NCBI RefSeq assembly: GCF_003347595.2 | Contig: NZ_QCZK02000057.1 | Coordinates: 1-64,000, forward strand | Length of the DNA stretch: 64,000 nt | From: Botryobacter ruber | GTDB lineage: Bacteria > Bacteroidota > Bacteroidia > Cytophagales > Hymenobacteraceae | Direction: 5' to 3' | In this document: piece by piece, positions 42,626 through 51,799 of the stretch | How positions within the stretch are numbered: position 1 is the first letter of the stretch | Layout of the letters: each line of letters starts with the position of its first letter | Translations under genes and position numbers: made by a program | The notes under the pieces: generated by a model | Database searches by the model: none | Told to the model about the DNA's origin: nothing | Seen by the model: the letters and a program-made list of their open reading frames with translations, nothing else

Positions 42626-43336
42626 TTACACCAGCCCCGCCTCCTTCGCCAGCGATACCATGTCGGCCACATTGTTCGTTCCGAGTTTTTTCTGGATATT
42701 TTTCCGGTGCGTGGCCACAGTATGCGTGCTCAGGTAGAGCTTCTCCGAAATAGCTTTCGTGTTCATGCCCTGGCAGATCATCGTCAGAATTTCTACCTCC
42801 CGTTTGCGGAGGCTGCTTACCAGCAGTGTATTCTTCTGTTTCAGATTCTCCTTTAGTACCGTAACAAGCTGTTTTTCGGTATTCATCTGCGGACTCATGT
42901 CCACATCAACACACAGCAACTCTTTTACGTTGCCGTTTTCGTCTTTTGTAAACGCTTTGGCCCAGCCAACAAACCATTTATACTCCTGCTCGTCCTTGTG
43001 CTTTGCCCGGAAAAGACCTCCGAACTCTGCCCCGTTAAAGTTCTGGTAATGGTCGATGCTGGCTTCGGGCACATTATGGTCGTCGGGATGAACGATCCTG
43101 TACAGGTATTCTATTCCGCCCATCTCCAGGATCTCTTCCAGCGTGTAGCCCAGCGATTCTTCGTTTGTCCTGTTGCACCAGATCACCCCCTTCTCCAGGT
43201 CCGAAATATAAATGTTGGCCGGAACCTCGTGCACCACTTTTTCCAGGAAACAACATTTAGCTTTCATAAAAGCTAACTGCTCTTCCAGCTCTTTTATTTT
43301 TTTAAACAGGTTAGGGAAATTTTCTTCAGAAGGCAT
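42626..43336 (-). CDS. PAS-LuxR transcriptional regulator
   Basis: The 236-residue protein has an N-terminal coiled-coil (FKKIKELEEQLAFMKAKCCF), a PAS domain at about 35-150 (VPANIYISDLEKGVIWCNRT, RIVHPDDHN) and a C-terminal LuxR HTH at about 175-236 (LRKREVEILTMICQGMNTKA, TVATHRKNIQKKLGTNNVAD). The PAS fold should sense a small ligand or redox state. It is the nearest regulator to the eCIS array and is transcribed towards it, but a functional link is only a guess. A TAGTTTTG box lies on the reverse strand at 43401-43394. Confidence 0.9.
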   Translation of the reverse strand: MPSEENFPNLFKKIKELEEQLAFMKAKCCFLEKVVHEVPANIYISDLEKGVIWCNRTNEESLGYTLEEILEMGGIEYLYRIVHPDDHNVPEASIDHYQNFNGAEFGGLFRAKHKDEQEYKWFVGWAKAFTKDENGNVKELLCVDVDMSPQMNTEKQLVTVLKENLKQKNTLLVSSLRKREVEILTMICQGMNTKAISEKLYLSTHTVATHRKNIQKKLGTNNVADMVSLAKEAGLV

Positions 43337-43452
43337 CGGGAAGAGGCGTAATTTATTTAATGAAACCTAACAAAACTTTAACGATTGCTCATTCAAAACT
43401 AACTATATATTCAAGTTAACAGAAGAATTTTTAAATTAATTTTATGGGTACT

Positions 43453-43545
43453 GCCGCAAAGGCTGTGGTGGCAGGAGCAGTGGAAAAAACAACCTGTTTT
43501 GCCACAAAAAAAATCTGCTGCCACTGCCACCACAGCCTCTGCACC
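43453..43545. repeat. Inverted pair of R1 repeats
   Basis: GCCGCAAAGGCTGTGGTGGC (from 43453) and CTGCTGCCACTGCCACCACA (from 43515) face each other around about 35 bases and could form a long hairpin. It is the main content of the 538-bp gap 43337-43874, together with a -7-like TAACTTTG at 43849-43856 before lepA. Confidence 0.65.
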
Positions 43546-43848
43546 AGGTGGCGGTGCGACAATAACAAGGGCCTGTCGTACTGTAACTTAAAAGAAGACA
43601 GCGCAAGCAAAGCAGGAATAACAACGGCTAGCAATTCGACGACCCGGAATATTTTTTGAAACATACGTAGATAGTAGCAGGTGGCTTTGGTGTTACGGCT
43701 TCTGCTAATACCAGCTGCAGTATGCCTGTTGTTAAAACCGACCATACCAGAGCTGCGCAAACTGCTCCACTTTGGGCTGGTATTGCTGCTCCAACCACTT
43801 GTTTTGCCAGGAGGGCGGGCTTTATTCAGTTTTTGAAAAGAATATTCT

Positions 43849-43856
43849 TAACTTTG
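43849..43856 (+). promoter_or_regulatory. Putative -7 box of lepA
   Basis: TAACTTTG matches TAnnTTTG, 19 bases before the lepA ATG. A TTTTG at 43831 is closer than the usual -33 spacing, so the call is modest. Confidence 0.4.
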
Positions 43857-43874
43857 TTCCTGTATTGATACTAT

Positions 43875-45659
43875 ATGAAGAACATACGTAATTTCTGTAT
43901 TATTGCCCACATCGACCACGGCAAGAGCACCCTGGCAGACCGACTGCTCGAGTTTACCTCTACCGTGGCAGAACGTGAAATGCAGAACCAGCTGCTGGAT
44001 AACATGGACCTGGAGCGCGAGCGCGGCATTACCATCAAGAGCCACGCCATCCAGATGAAATATTTGTACAAAGGCGAAGAGTTCACGCTCAACCTGATCG
44101 ACACGCCGGGCCACGTGGACTTTTCCTACGAAGTGTCGCGCTCCATTGCGGCCTGCGAAGGCGCGCTCCTGATCGTGGACTCCTCGCAGGGCATCGAGGC
44201 GCAGACCATTTCCAACCTGTACCTGGCCATCGGCAACGACCTGGAGATCATCCCGGTGCTCAACAAGATTGACCTGCCGCATGCCATGCCCGAAGAAGTA
44301 TCCGACCAGATCATCGACCTGATTGGCTGCGACCGCGAAGACATTATCCATGCGTCTGGCAAAGCCGGTATCGGTATCGAAGAAATTCTGAATGCCATCT
44401 GCGACCGCGTTCCTGCTCCCAAAGGCGATCCGGAAGCGCCGCTGCAGGCGCTAATCTTCGACTCGGTGTTTAACTCCTATAGGGGTATTGAAGTTTATTT
44501 CCGGATTTTTAACGGCACTTTGCGCAAAGGCGAAAAAGTGAAGTTCATCAACACCGGCAAAACCTACGAAGCCGACGAGATTGGGGTACTGAAGCTGAAC
44601 CAGGAGGCGCGCCAGGAGATGAGCGCTGGGAACGTGGGCTACCTGATCTCGGGTATTAAAAATGCCAAAGAAGTAAAAGTGGGCGATACCATCACACACG
44701 TAGGCCGACCGGCTGCCGGTATTCAGGGTTTTGAAGATGTGAAGCCGATGGTATTTGCCGGTATTTACCCCGTGGAGACGAGCGAGTACGAGGAGCTGCG
44801 CTCTTCGATGGAGAAGCTGCAACTGAACGATGCCTCTTTGGTGTGGGAGCCGGAAACGTCTGCCGCCCTGGGTTTTGGTTTCCGTTGCGGGTTCCTGGGC
44901 ATGCTGCACATGGAGATTGTGCAGGAGCGCCTCGAGCGGGAGTTCGACATGACGGTAATTACCACCGTGCCGTCGGTGCAGTTCCACTGCTACACCACCA
45001 AAGACCAGATGATCAAGGTGAACGCACCTTCCGAGATGCCGGAGCCTAATTACATCGACCATATCGAGGAGCCGTTCATCAAAGCGCAGATCATCTCAAA
45101 ATCAGAGTTTGTCGGCCCGATCATCACGCTGTGTATGGATAAGCGCGGTATCCTCAAAAACCAGACCTACCTTACCAGCGACCGGGTGGAACTGGCCTTT
45201 GAAATGCCGCTTGCCGAAATCGTGTTCGACTTCTTTGATAAGCTGAAAACCATCTCCCGCGGTTACGCTTCGCTCGATTATGAACTGATCGGCTTCCGCC
45301 CGTCGAACATGGTGAAGCTGGATATCATGCTGAACGGCGAGAAAGTGGATGCACTTTCGGCCATCGTGCACCGCGACAAAGCCTACGACTGGGGCAAGCG
45401 CCTGTGCGAAAAATTACGAGAACTGCTGCCACGACAGATGTTCGAAATTGCCATTCAGGCGGCCATCGGTCAGAAAATTATTGCCCGCGAAACGGTAAAA
45501 GCCCTGCGTAAAAACGTACTGGCCAAGTGCTACGGTGGCGACATTTCGCGTAAACGTAAGCTCCTCGAGAAGCAGAAAAAAGGGAAGAAGCGTATGCGCC
45601 AGGTGGGCAACGTGGAAATCCCGCAGGAAGCCTTCCTCGCTGTGCTCAAGCTCGACTAA
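43875..45659 (+). CDS. lepA: Elongation factor 4 (LepA)
   Basis: The 594-residue translational GTPase has G1 AHIDHGKST, G3 DTPGH, G4 NKID and the LepA-specific C-terminal domain (DYELIGFRPSNMVKLDIMLN, AYDWGKRLCEKLRELLPRQM, KKGKKRMRQVGNVEIPQEAF). It acts on ribosomes and affects initiation or back-translocation under ionic stress. Length and domain order are complete. The gene is monocistronic and is followed by a terminator at 45674-45709. Confidence 0.98.
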   Translation: MKNIRNFCIIAHIDHGKSTLADRLLEFTSTVAEREMQNQLLDNMDLERERGITIKSHAIQMKYLYKGEEFTLNLIDTPGHVDFSYEVSRSIAACEGALLIVDSSQGIEAQTISNLYLAIGNDLEIIPVLNKIDLPHAMPEEVSDQIIDLIGCDREDIIHASGKAGIGIEEILNAICDRVPAPKGDPEAPLQALIFDSVFNSYRGIEVYFRIFNGTLRKGEKVKFINTGKTYEADEIGVLKLNQEARQEMSAGNVGYLISGIKNAKEVKVGDTITHVGRPAAGIQGFEDVKPMVFAGIYPVETSEYEELRSSMEKLQLNDASLVWEPETSAALGFGFRCGFLGMLHMEIVQERLEREFDMTVITTVPSVQFHCYTTKDQMIKVNAPSEMPEPNYIDHIEEPFIKAQIISKSEFVGPIITLCMDKRGILKNQTYLTSDRVELAFEMPLAEIVFDFFDKLKTISRGYASLDYELIGFRPSNMVKLDIMLNGEKVDALSAIVHRDKAYDWGKRLCEKLRELLPRQMFEIAIQAAIGQKIIARETVKALRKNVLAKCYGGDISRKRKLLEKQKKGKKRMRQVGNVEIPQEAFLAVLKLD

Positions 45660-45673
45660 AGAAAAAATATCAT

Positions 45674-45709
45674 CAAGCCCCGGTGTACCCGCATGTGCAC
45701 CGGGGCTTG
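45674..45709. terminator. Intrinsic terminator after lepA
   Basis: CAAGCCCCGGTG (45674-45685) pairs with CACCGGGGCTTG (45698-45709), followed by TTGTTT. It is 15 bases after the lepA stop. Confidence 0.8.
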
Positions 45710-45799
45710 TTGTTTATCCTGACACTAATTGTGCTGTAGTAATAAATCGGGAAATTTTTAAAGATGAAAATTTCATTTTATTTTCGGACTTTAATACAT

Positions 45800-45836
45800 A
45801 ACTCCCAAACTCTCTAACTTTCTAACTCTTAAACTA
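45800..45836. repeat. Short AACTCTCTAACT-type repeat
   Basis: AACTCCCAAACTCTCTAACT then TTCTAACTCTTAAAC is the reverse-complement counterpart of the tandem array at 54391-54452. It ends 4 bases before the folD start codon. Confidence 0.6.
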
Positions 45837-45840
45837 TACA

Positions 45841-46722
45841 ATGACCCTGCTCGACGGTAAAAAAACATCCGAAGCCATTCAGAACGAAATAGCTGCTGAA
45901 GTAGCTGCCATAAAAGCCCGCGGTGGCAAAGTTCCCCATCTGGCTGCTATCCTTGTTGGGAACGACGGAGGTTCTGTAACCTATGTAAACAATAAAGTGC
46001 TGGCATGCGAACGGGTAGGATTTGGATCTTCGCTGTTTCACTACGACGAGAGCATTTCTGAAGAAGAACTGTTGCTGAAAATTAAGGAGCTGAACTTAGA
46101 CGCAGACATTGACGGATTTATCGTGCAGCTTCCGCTGCCAAAGCACATCGACCCGGAGAAAGTGCTGGAGGCAGTTGATCCGCAGAAAGATGTGGATGGT
46201 TTCCACCCGATCAATGTGGGTCGGATGGTTGCCGGTCTGCCAGCTTACTTACCTGCTACGCCTGCCGGTATTTTGCAGTTGCTGGAGCGCTACCAGATCG
46301 AAACATCCGGGAAGCACTGCGTGGTACTGGGCCGCAGTAACATTGTGGGTTCTCCGATGAGCATCCTGATGGCCAAAAACACCTATCCGGGCAACTGTAC
46401 CGTAACGCTTTGCCACAGCCGTACAAAAGATCTTCCGTACTACACCCGCCAGGCCGATATCATTATCGCAGCTATCGGTAAACCGGAGTTCGTAACAGCA
46501 GATATGGTAAAAGAAGGCGCCGTGGTGATTGATGTGGGTACTACCCGCGTGCCGGACGCCAGCCGTAAATCCGGTTTCAGGTTACGCGGCGATGTGAAGT
46601 TTGAAGAAGTGGCGCCTAAGTGCAGCTACATTACACCAGTGCCAGGCGGTGTTGGACCTTTGACGATTGCGATGTTGCTGAAAAACACCTTAAGTGCAGC
46701 AAAGAAAGAGGTTTACGCGTAA
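45841..46722 (+). CDS. folD: Bifunctional methylenetetrahydrofolate dehydrogenase/cyclohydrolase FolD
   Basis: The 293-residue enzyme oxidises 5,10-methylene-THF to methenyl-THF and hydrolyses it to 10-formyl-THF. The catalytic Tyr and Lys lie in TYVNNKVLACERVG, the Gln-Pro segment in GFIVQLPLPKHID, the cofactor loop in VLGRSNIVGSPMSIL and the family ending in PGGVGPLTIAMLLKN. The length is normal. It is preceded by an AACTCTCTAACT repeat and no clear ribosome site. Confidence 0.97.
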   Translation: MTLLDGKKTSEAIQNEIAAEVAAIKARGGKVPHLAAILVGNDGGSVTYVNNKVLACERVGFGSSLFHYDESISEEELLLKIKELNLDADIDGFIVQLPLPKHIDPEKVLEAVDPQKDVDGFHPINVGRMVAGLPAYLPATPAGILQLLERYQIETSGKHCVVLGRSNIVGSPMSILMAKNTYPGNCTVTLCHSRTKDLPYYTRQADIIIAAIGKPEFVTADMVKEGAVVIDVGTTRVPDASRKSGFRLRGDVKFEEVAPKCSYITPVPGGVGPLTIAMLLKNTLSAAKKEVYA

Positions 46723-46748
46723 GCTGCTTTTTCCGCTGCCATTGGAAA

Positions 46749-47489
46749 ATGTACGAAGTAATAAAAAATTCAACGAAGCAGGTCCTTCCCCGGAAGTACC
46801 TGCTTTATGGTGAAAACCTGATCCGGAGTATCATCTTCCAGTTCTACAAAGGCGATAAATTCCAGTGTACTGTCTGCGAAAAAAAGCTCCGTAAGTTTAT
46901 TTCGCTTTTAACAAACCATGACAAGCTTTGTCCGAACTGCGGCAGCCGGAGCCGCGACAGGAGGTTATGGCTGATGCTTCGGCCTTTCCTGCTGGATAAT
47001 ATCAGCGTGCTGCATTTTTCGCCTGCCAGGTGCCTGAGCAAAAAGTTAAAAAATTACCCCGGCATCCAGTACCACACCGCAGATCTGAAGGGCAAATTTC
47101 CGGCTGATAAAAAGCTGGATATTACCAACATAGAAGAACCGAGCGGTACTTTTGATATGATTATCTGCTACCATGTGCTGGAGCATATCGAAGACGACAA
47201 GAAGGCCATGCAGGAACTGAACCGGGTGCTACGGGTAGGAGGAAAGTGTTTCATCCAGACGCCTTTCAAAAAAGGTATGATTTACGAGGACTGGGACAAG
47301 AGAACGTCTGCCGCCCGAAAAAAACACTTTGGAAACCGGAACCACGTCCGCATTTACTCCGTCGACGGGCTAAAAGCGCGGTTGCAGAATACGGGATTTG
47401 ATGTGGTGGCTACAAAGTTTGTAGAAAAAAAAGATAACTATTTCGGCCTTCAGGAAGAAGAATATGTAGTCACGGGCCTAAAGCATTAA
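46749..47489 (+). CDS. Class I SAM methyltransferase with N-terminal zinc ribbon
   Basis: The 246-residue protein has a four-Cys ribbon (CTVC about residue 38, CPNC about 61) and a methyltransferase domain with FDMIICYHVLEHIEDDKKAM and VLRVGGKCFIQTPF. The first SAM-binding motif is weak (VLHFSPARCLSKKL), as in its relatives. The open frame extends back to 46620 over folD, but I prefer the ATG at 46749. The substrate is unknown; related genes are often near surface glycan loci. A terminator follows at 47511-47549. Confidence 0.82.
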   Translation: MYEVIKNSTKQVLPRKYLLYGENLIRSIIFQFYKGDKFQCTVCEKKLRKFISLLTNHDKLCPNCGSRSRDRRLWLMLRPFLLDNISVLHFSPARCLSKKLKNYPGIQYHTADLKGKFPADKKLDITNIEEPSGTFDMIICYHVLEHIEDDKKAMQELNRVLRVGGKCFIQTPFKKGMIYEDWDKRTSAARKKHFGNRNHVRIYSVDGLKARLQNTGFDVVATKFVEKKDNYFGLQEEEYVVTGLKH

Positions 47490-47510
47490 ATTGCAGGTCC
47501 AGCCAAAATA

Positions 47511-47549
47511 GAAAAAGCCAACGAAAGTATAGCTCTCGTTGGCTTTTTT
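47511..47549. terminator. Intrinsic terminator
   Basis: GAAAAAGCCAACGA pairs with TCGTTGGCTTTTTT, bidirectional, between the methyltransferase gene and the convergent thr operon. Confidence 0.8.
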
Positions 47550-47563
47550 ATTTAAAAACTAAC

Positions 47564-47598
47564 TCTGCTGCACCTGCCACCACAGCCGCTGCTGCTCA
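47564..47598 (+). repeat. R1 repeat
   Basis: CTGCTGCACCTGCCACCACA then GCCGCTGCTGCTC, one of the best-preserved copies, lies between the terminator and the thrC stop codon. Confidence 0.7.
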
Positions 47599-47623
47599 TG
47601 GGCAGGTTACAACACAACAAATT

Positions 47624-48946
47624 TTACGCGTTCACCTTATTCTGCTCCTTCAGCAGATCCGACAGCATTGTAAAATCATTTTTGATCGAGGCGCTTTGCT
47701 TTGGCCTGTTCAGGAAAGCCTGCAACTGCTCCGGCAATGCAATGTCGCCACCCAGGATCTCGTCGATGCTTTGTTTAAACTTGGCAGGGTGTGCGGTCTC
47801 CAGGAAGATACCGGTCGTGTGCAGCGCCGGCAGGTACTTTTTCAGGGCCAGGTAAGCAATAGCCCCGTGCGGGTCGAGCACATAATCGTCCTTTGCCTCT
47901 GTTTCTTTGATGGCTGCTTTCACTTCCTCGTCATCTGCCCAGAACCCTTTTACCACCTGCTGTATTGCTTCCAGGTTGTTGCCAAACATCTCCTGGATGC
48001 GCGGGAAATTATTCGGGCTGCCTACGTCCATGGCATTGGCAATGGTCGCTACCGAAGGCACAGGCGAATACACACCTGACTCCAGGTAATCCGGCACAAC
48101 TTTGTTGCGGTTCGTAGCAGCAATAAAGTAAGTTATCGGCAGTCCCATTTTGCGCGCAATCAGGCCGGCAGCTAAGTTGCCGAAGTTACCGCTTGGTACG
48201 GAAATGGTGAGTTCTTCTGCCGGTCTGGTATGCTCCAGTTTCTTCCACTGGCCCCAGGCGTAGAAGTAGTACACCATTTGCGGCAGCCAGCGCGCTACGT
48301 TAATGGAGTTGGCAGACGACAGCTGCATTTCTTTTGCCAGTTCCGGATCGGAAAAGGCTTGTTTTACCAGGCTCTGGCAATCGTCGAACGTGCCTTCCAC
48401 CGCCACAGCCCTGATGTTCTGCCCCAGCGTGGTGAACTGCATTTCCTGTATTTCGCTTACGCCGCCTTTCGGGTACAAAATAACTACCTCGATATTCTCA
48501 ACACCCAGGAACCCATTGGCTACGGCACTACCGGTATCGCCGGAAGTAGCCACCAGCACCGTTACAGGCTTACCTTTGGTCGCAAAAGCCTGCAGGCAGC
48601 GCGACATAAAACGGGCGCCCACATCTTTAAACGCACAGGTCGGGCCATGAAACAGCTCCAGCGAATAAATGCCTTTTTCTACTTTTACCAGCGGAATAGG
48701 GAAGGTAAACACTTCGTTGCAGATCGCGCGCAGCTGGTCGGCGGCAATATCGGGAGCAGTAAATTCTTTCAGAACCTGAAAAGCCAGTTCGGGAAGCTCC
48801 ATGTCGGGCAGGGCTTCGAAGAAAGAAGGCGGCAGCTCTGGTACACGCTCCGGAAAGAAAAGGCCTTTGTCTAGTGGCAAACCTTTAATCACCGCTTCTT
48901 TAAAACTTAATTCCGGTGACTGTCGGTTGGTGCTATAATACTTCAT
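47624..48946 (-). CDS. thrC: Threonine synthase
   Basis: The 440-residue PLP enzyme converts O-phosphohomoserine to threonine. The PLP lysine is in AFKDVGARFMSR, and the Ser/Gly loop VATSGDTGSAVANGF and SVPSGNFGNLAAGLIARKMG are characteristic. It starts YYSTNRQSPELSFKEAV, the short type found in Bacteroidota. It is the last gene of the operon and overlaps thrB by 14 bases. Confidence 0.96.
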   Translation of the reverse strand: MKYYSTNRQSPELSFKEAVIKGLPLDKGLFFPERVPELPPSFFEALPDMELPELAFQVLKEFTAPDIAADQLRAICNEVFTFPIPLVKVEKGIYSLELFHGPTCAFKDVGARFMSRCLQAFATKGKPVTVLVATSGDTGSAVANGFLGVENIEVVILYPKGGVSEIQEMQFTTLGQNIRAVAVEGTFDDCQSLVKQAFSDPELAKEMQLSSANSINVARWLPQMVYYFYAWGQWKKLEHTRPAEELTISVPSGNFGNLAAGLIARKMGLPITYFIAATNRNKVVPDYLESGVYSPVPSVATIANAMDVGSPNNFPRIQEMFGNNLEAIQQVVKGFWADDEEVKAAIKETEAKDDYVLDPHGAIAYLALKKYLPALHTTGIFLETAHPAKFKQSIDEILGGDIALPEQLQAFLNRPKQSASIKNDFTMLSDLLKEQNKVNA

Positions 48947-49907
48947 GCTTTTGTGCGGATTGGTAAATAGGTTGTTCTAATAGCCGTGCCCCTTGCTCAG
49001 GCACCTGCGTTACATATGTGTTTAAGGCAATGCCGCTGTTCGTGTACACGTCTACCATGGCCTGCTGTACTTTTTTGGCAGTTTCTTCTGAAGCAGAGAG
49101 GGCAAACAGCGAAGGGCCGGAGCCGGAAATGCCACAGCCCAGCGCGCCTGCGCCTATAGCGGCAGCTTTGGCTTTATTAAATAAAGGAATCAGAACAGAA
49201 CGCTCCGGCTCGAAAATCTCATCGTGCAGGCTGCGCCCGATCAGGCTATAATCCTTTTTCAACAGACCGGTAATCAGGCCGGCCAGGTTGCCCCATTGCT
49301 TTATGCCTTTTTTAAGCGGTATTTCCTTTTTCAGGATGCTTCTCGAAAGCGAAGTTTTCAGCTCGATCTGCGGATACACGATGGTGCAGTACAATTCTAC
49401 CGGCACGCCCAGGTGCACGACATCCAAGGGTTCGTAGCTGCGTACCAGCACAAAGCCACCCAGCAGCGAGGGCGCCACATTGTCGGCGTGGGCCGAACCG
49501 GAGGCTTTTCGTTCGCCCTCCATGGCATATACCACCAGTTCTTCGGTGGTAAAAGGCTGGCCGAGCAGTTCGTTCATGGCATAGGCGGCTGCAGCAGAAC
49601 TGGCAGCGCTGCTGCCAAGGCCGCTGCCCACCGGCATGCCCTTGTGCAGTTGCAACTCCACCCCATGCTGTACCTGCAGGTCGGCCATCATTTTAAGGGC
49701 AACCACACCAATCACGTTTTCATTTGGGTCAGCTGAAAGGCCGGTAATGCCTTCGATGGCCGTAATCGTGACACCCGGCGTGTCTGATTTCCGGGCCCAC
49801 ACTTCATCGCCTGGCTGATCCATTGCAAAGCCCAGTACATCAAAACCACAGCAGACATTGGCTACAGTGGCAGGTGCAAAGGCTTTTACATATTCAGAAT
49901 TGTTCAT
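48933..49907 (-). CDS. thrB: Homoserine kinase
   Basis: The 324-residue GHMP kinase phosphorylates homoserine. The N terminus KAFAPATVANVCCGFDVLGF is the conserved start of the family and PVGSGLGSSAASSAAAAYAM is the ATP loop. The GISGSGPSLFAL near the C terminus is also conserved. The start at 49907 is 12 bases after the aspartokinase stop codon. It is complete. Confidence 0.96.
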   Translation of the reverse strand: MNNSEYVKAFAPATVANVCCGFDVLGFAMDQPGDEVWARKSDTPGVTITAIEGITGLSADPNENVIGVVALKMMADLQVQHGVELQLHKGMPVGSGLGSSAASSAAAAYAMNELLGQPFTTEELVVYAMEGERKASGSAHADNVAPSLLGGFVLVRSYEPLDVVHLGVPVELYCTIVYPQIELKTSLSRSILKKEIPLKKGIKQWGNLAGLITGLLKKDYSLIGRSLHDEIFEPERSVLIPLFNKAKAAAIGAGALGCGISGSGPSLFALSASEETAKKVQQAMVDVYTNSGIALNTYVTQVPEQGARLLEQPIYQSAQKHEVL

Positions 49908-49919
49908 AATAATAAGGAG

Positions 49920-51329
49920 TTATGCCTCGGCAAACTCTGGTTTTCCTGTTTTAGATATAAAAAAGGTGTCGTGCAGCAGGTTTACGGCTTTGGTAGCGTC
50001 GTCGGCTTGTACGACAAACGAAATATTCCGCTCGGTAGCCCCCTGTGCAATCGCCCGAATGTTGATGTTGTTATCCCCGAGCAACGAAAAGGTAGTGCCG
50101 GCAATGCCTGGTTGCTGAATCATCCCGTTTCCTACCAGGGCAATGATGCTCATCGGAGCTTCCAGGTTGAGCGGGTAAATCGTACCCTGCTTAATGTCCT
50201 CTTCAAACTCAGCTGACAAAGCTTTTAGAGCCCTGTTGCCGTCCGCCTCTGCTAAACCGATGGTAATGCTGTGCTCCGAAGAAGACTGCGTGATAAAGTA
50301 AATATTGATGTTCTCTTTCGCAACAGCCTTGAACATGCGCATGGCAATACCCGGAACACCCACCATCACGTTGCCGCTGAGCGTAATCATGGCAATGTTA
50401 TCGATGCACGACAGCCCTTTTATGACCTGCTGGCTTGGGGCAGGATTGTTGGAAATGAGCGTGCCCTGGTGCGATGGGTTAAAGGTATTTTTGAGCAGCA
50501 GCGGGATCTGAGCCGCCACTAACGGCGAAATAGTAGGCGGGTACAATACCTTTGCCCCGAAATAAGCCAGTTCCATGGCCTCTTCGTAACTTAATTCCGG
50601 AATGGAGTAAGCCGATTTAGCTTTACGCGGATCGGTGGTATACATGCCATCCACATCGGACCAGATCTCCAGCAGGTCGGCCTGGGTGCCGGCGGCATAC
50701 AGGGAGGCTGTGTAGTCGGAGCCGCCACGCCCCAATACCGTAGTTTTACCGCTTTCGGAACGGGCAATAAAGCCGGGCGCCACAATCAGGGCCGCATCAG
50801 GCAACTTATCGTTTATCTGCTGATAGGTTTTTACCAAGTCAGCCTTCGCATTCAGGTAATTGGAATCGGTAACAATAAAATCGCGGCTGTCGATGAGCTT
50901 GTTAGGCAGGCCGTTGTACTGGAAAGCTTCCGAAACAATGGCGGAAGAAAGCAACTCGCCATAGGCCATTACCCGTGCTTTGATGCTGTCGCTGATCTCA
51001 TCGAGCAGGAAAACGCCCTTGCACACATCCTCCAGTTCCCGGAACCGCAGCTTGATACGTCCTTTAATATCGATCTGGATATTCATCGGGATGAGCTGCT
51101 CAATCGCTTCCATGTGCTTTTTCTCCAGCTCCTGAATCAGGTCTTGGTACGAATCGTCATGGGCTTCTGCTTTCTGAAAGCATTTGATCAGCATATCGGT
51201 CACGCCGGACATGGCTGAAACTACAACCACCATTTTACCAGGATAATTTTTATCCCTGATAACGGAAGCCATTTGCATTATGGCATTAGCATTAGCTACA
51301 GAGGTGCCACCAAATTTTAAAACCAGCAT
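49920..51329 (-). CDS. Aspartate kinase (monofunctional)
   Basis: The 469-residue enzyme phosphorylates aspartate, the first step to threonine, methionine and lysine. It starts MLVLKFGGTSVANANAI, has VVVVSAMSGVTDMLI and LGRGGSDYTASLYA, and ends with two ACT domains for feedback inhibition (ENINIYFITQSSSEHSITIG and NINIRAIAQGATERNISFVV). It closely follows the kinase half of bifunctional ThrA and stops at FFISKTGKPEFAEA, where ThrA would run on into homoserine dehydrogenase. No dehydrogenase gene is in the operon, so it must be elsewhere. The gap upstream (51330-51700) shows no leader peptide rich in Thr or Ile. Confidence 0.93.
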   Translation of the reverse strand: MLVLKFGGTSVANANAIMQMASVIRDKNYPGKMVVVVSAMSGVTDMLIKCFQKAEAHDDSYQDLIQELEKKHMEAIEQLIPMNIQIDIKGRIKLRFRELEDVCKGVFLLDEISDSIKARVMAYGELLSSAIVSEAFQYNGLPNKLIDSRDFIVTDSNYLNAKADLVKTYQQINDKLPDAALIVAPGFIARSESGKTTVLGRGGSDYTASLYAAGTQADLLEIWSDVDGMYTTDPRKAKSAYSIPELSYEEAMELAYFGAKVLYPPTISPLVAAQIPLLLKNTFNPSHQGTLISNNPAPSQQVIKGLSCIDNIAMITLSGNVMVGVPGIAMRMFKAVAKENINIYFITQSSSEHSITIGLAEADGNRALKALSAEFEEDIKQGTIYPLNLEAPMSIIALVGNGMIQQPGIAGTTFSLLGDNNINIRAIAQGATERNISFVVQADDATKAVNLLHDTFFISKTGKPEFAEA

Positions 51330-51702
51330 AGGTAAGGTTTCAGGTAAATAAAATGATTAATGTTACGTTGCCTTACTACGGGCTGCGGTAGCCGGTAGGC
51401 TTTGTATGGCTGGAACGAAATATACATTGAAACCCCTTAAGGGGTAATAATTGTAAGGGGGATAATATCAAAAGCAATAATGGAGGAAAGACGCATACCA
51501 GTCTGCACCGGCTTTGGCGCGCCCACTGGGGAGGATATGGTTTTATAGCTTTTCATATTTTGAAGCCTCAATTTTGAGATTAATTTAATTAAATACAAAT
51601 CTTTTTTTAAATTTTGTTCCTGTTACTTGTCCTGAAAGGCAATTTTTAAAATAGCGGCCGTGCAGGAACAGAAGTGCCGGCAGATGATGTTACATTTTTA
51701 GC
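51330..51702. other. Intergenic region between the divergent thr and queE units
   Basis: The stretch is AT-rich. It holds AACCCCTTAAGGGGTAATAA (a short palindrome, 51431-51450) and otherwise nothing I can name. There is no attenuator hairpin with a regulatory peptide. Confidence 0.4.
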
Positions 51703-51710
51703 TACCTTTG
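51703..51710 (+). promoter_or_regulatory. Putative -7 box of queE
   Basis: TACCTTTG (then C) matches TAnnTTTG. It places the start of transcription near 51717, so the long open frame that begins at 51674 cannot be the true start of queE. Confidence 0.45.
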
Positions 51711-51799
51711 CAAGTTCTGCATACTGCCTGCAATACTTCAGGAGTAGTTGGATTTTTACCTGGCACCCTAGCAGAGAAAAGTGCCGTAGCAAGAGAACA

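Noticed and set aside
43431..43664. A 77-residue reverse-strand ORF starting MFQKIFRVVELL
   Set aside because: The N-terminal part is hydrophobic and might be real, but the second half is translated R1 repeat, there is no ribosome site, and I know no family.
46620..46748. N-terminal extension of the methyltransferase
   Set aside because: It overlaps the conserved 3' end of folD in another frame, and an ATG at 46749 begins a sensible N terminus.
49864..49886. An R1-like repeat inside thrB (APATVAN coding)
   Set aside because: The APATVAN peptide is conserved in homoserine kinases, so the resemblance to R1 is due to codon choice and not insertion.
51330..51702. Threonine attenuator leader upstream of the aspartokinase
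   Set aside because: No short ORF with runs of Thr or Ile codons, and no terminator/antiterminator pair was found on the reverse strand.
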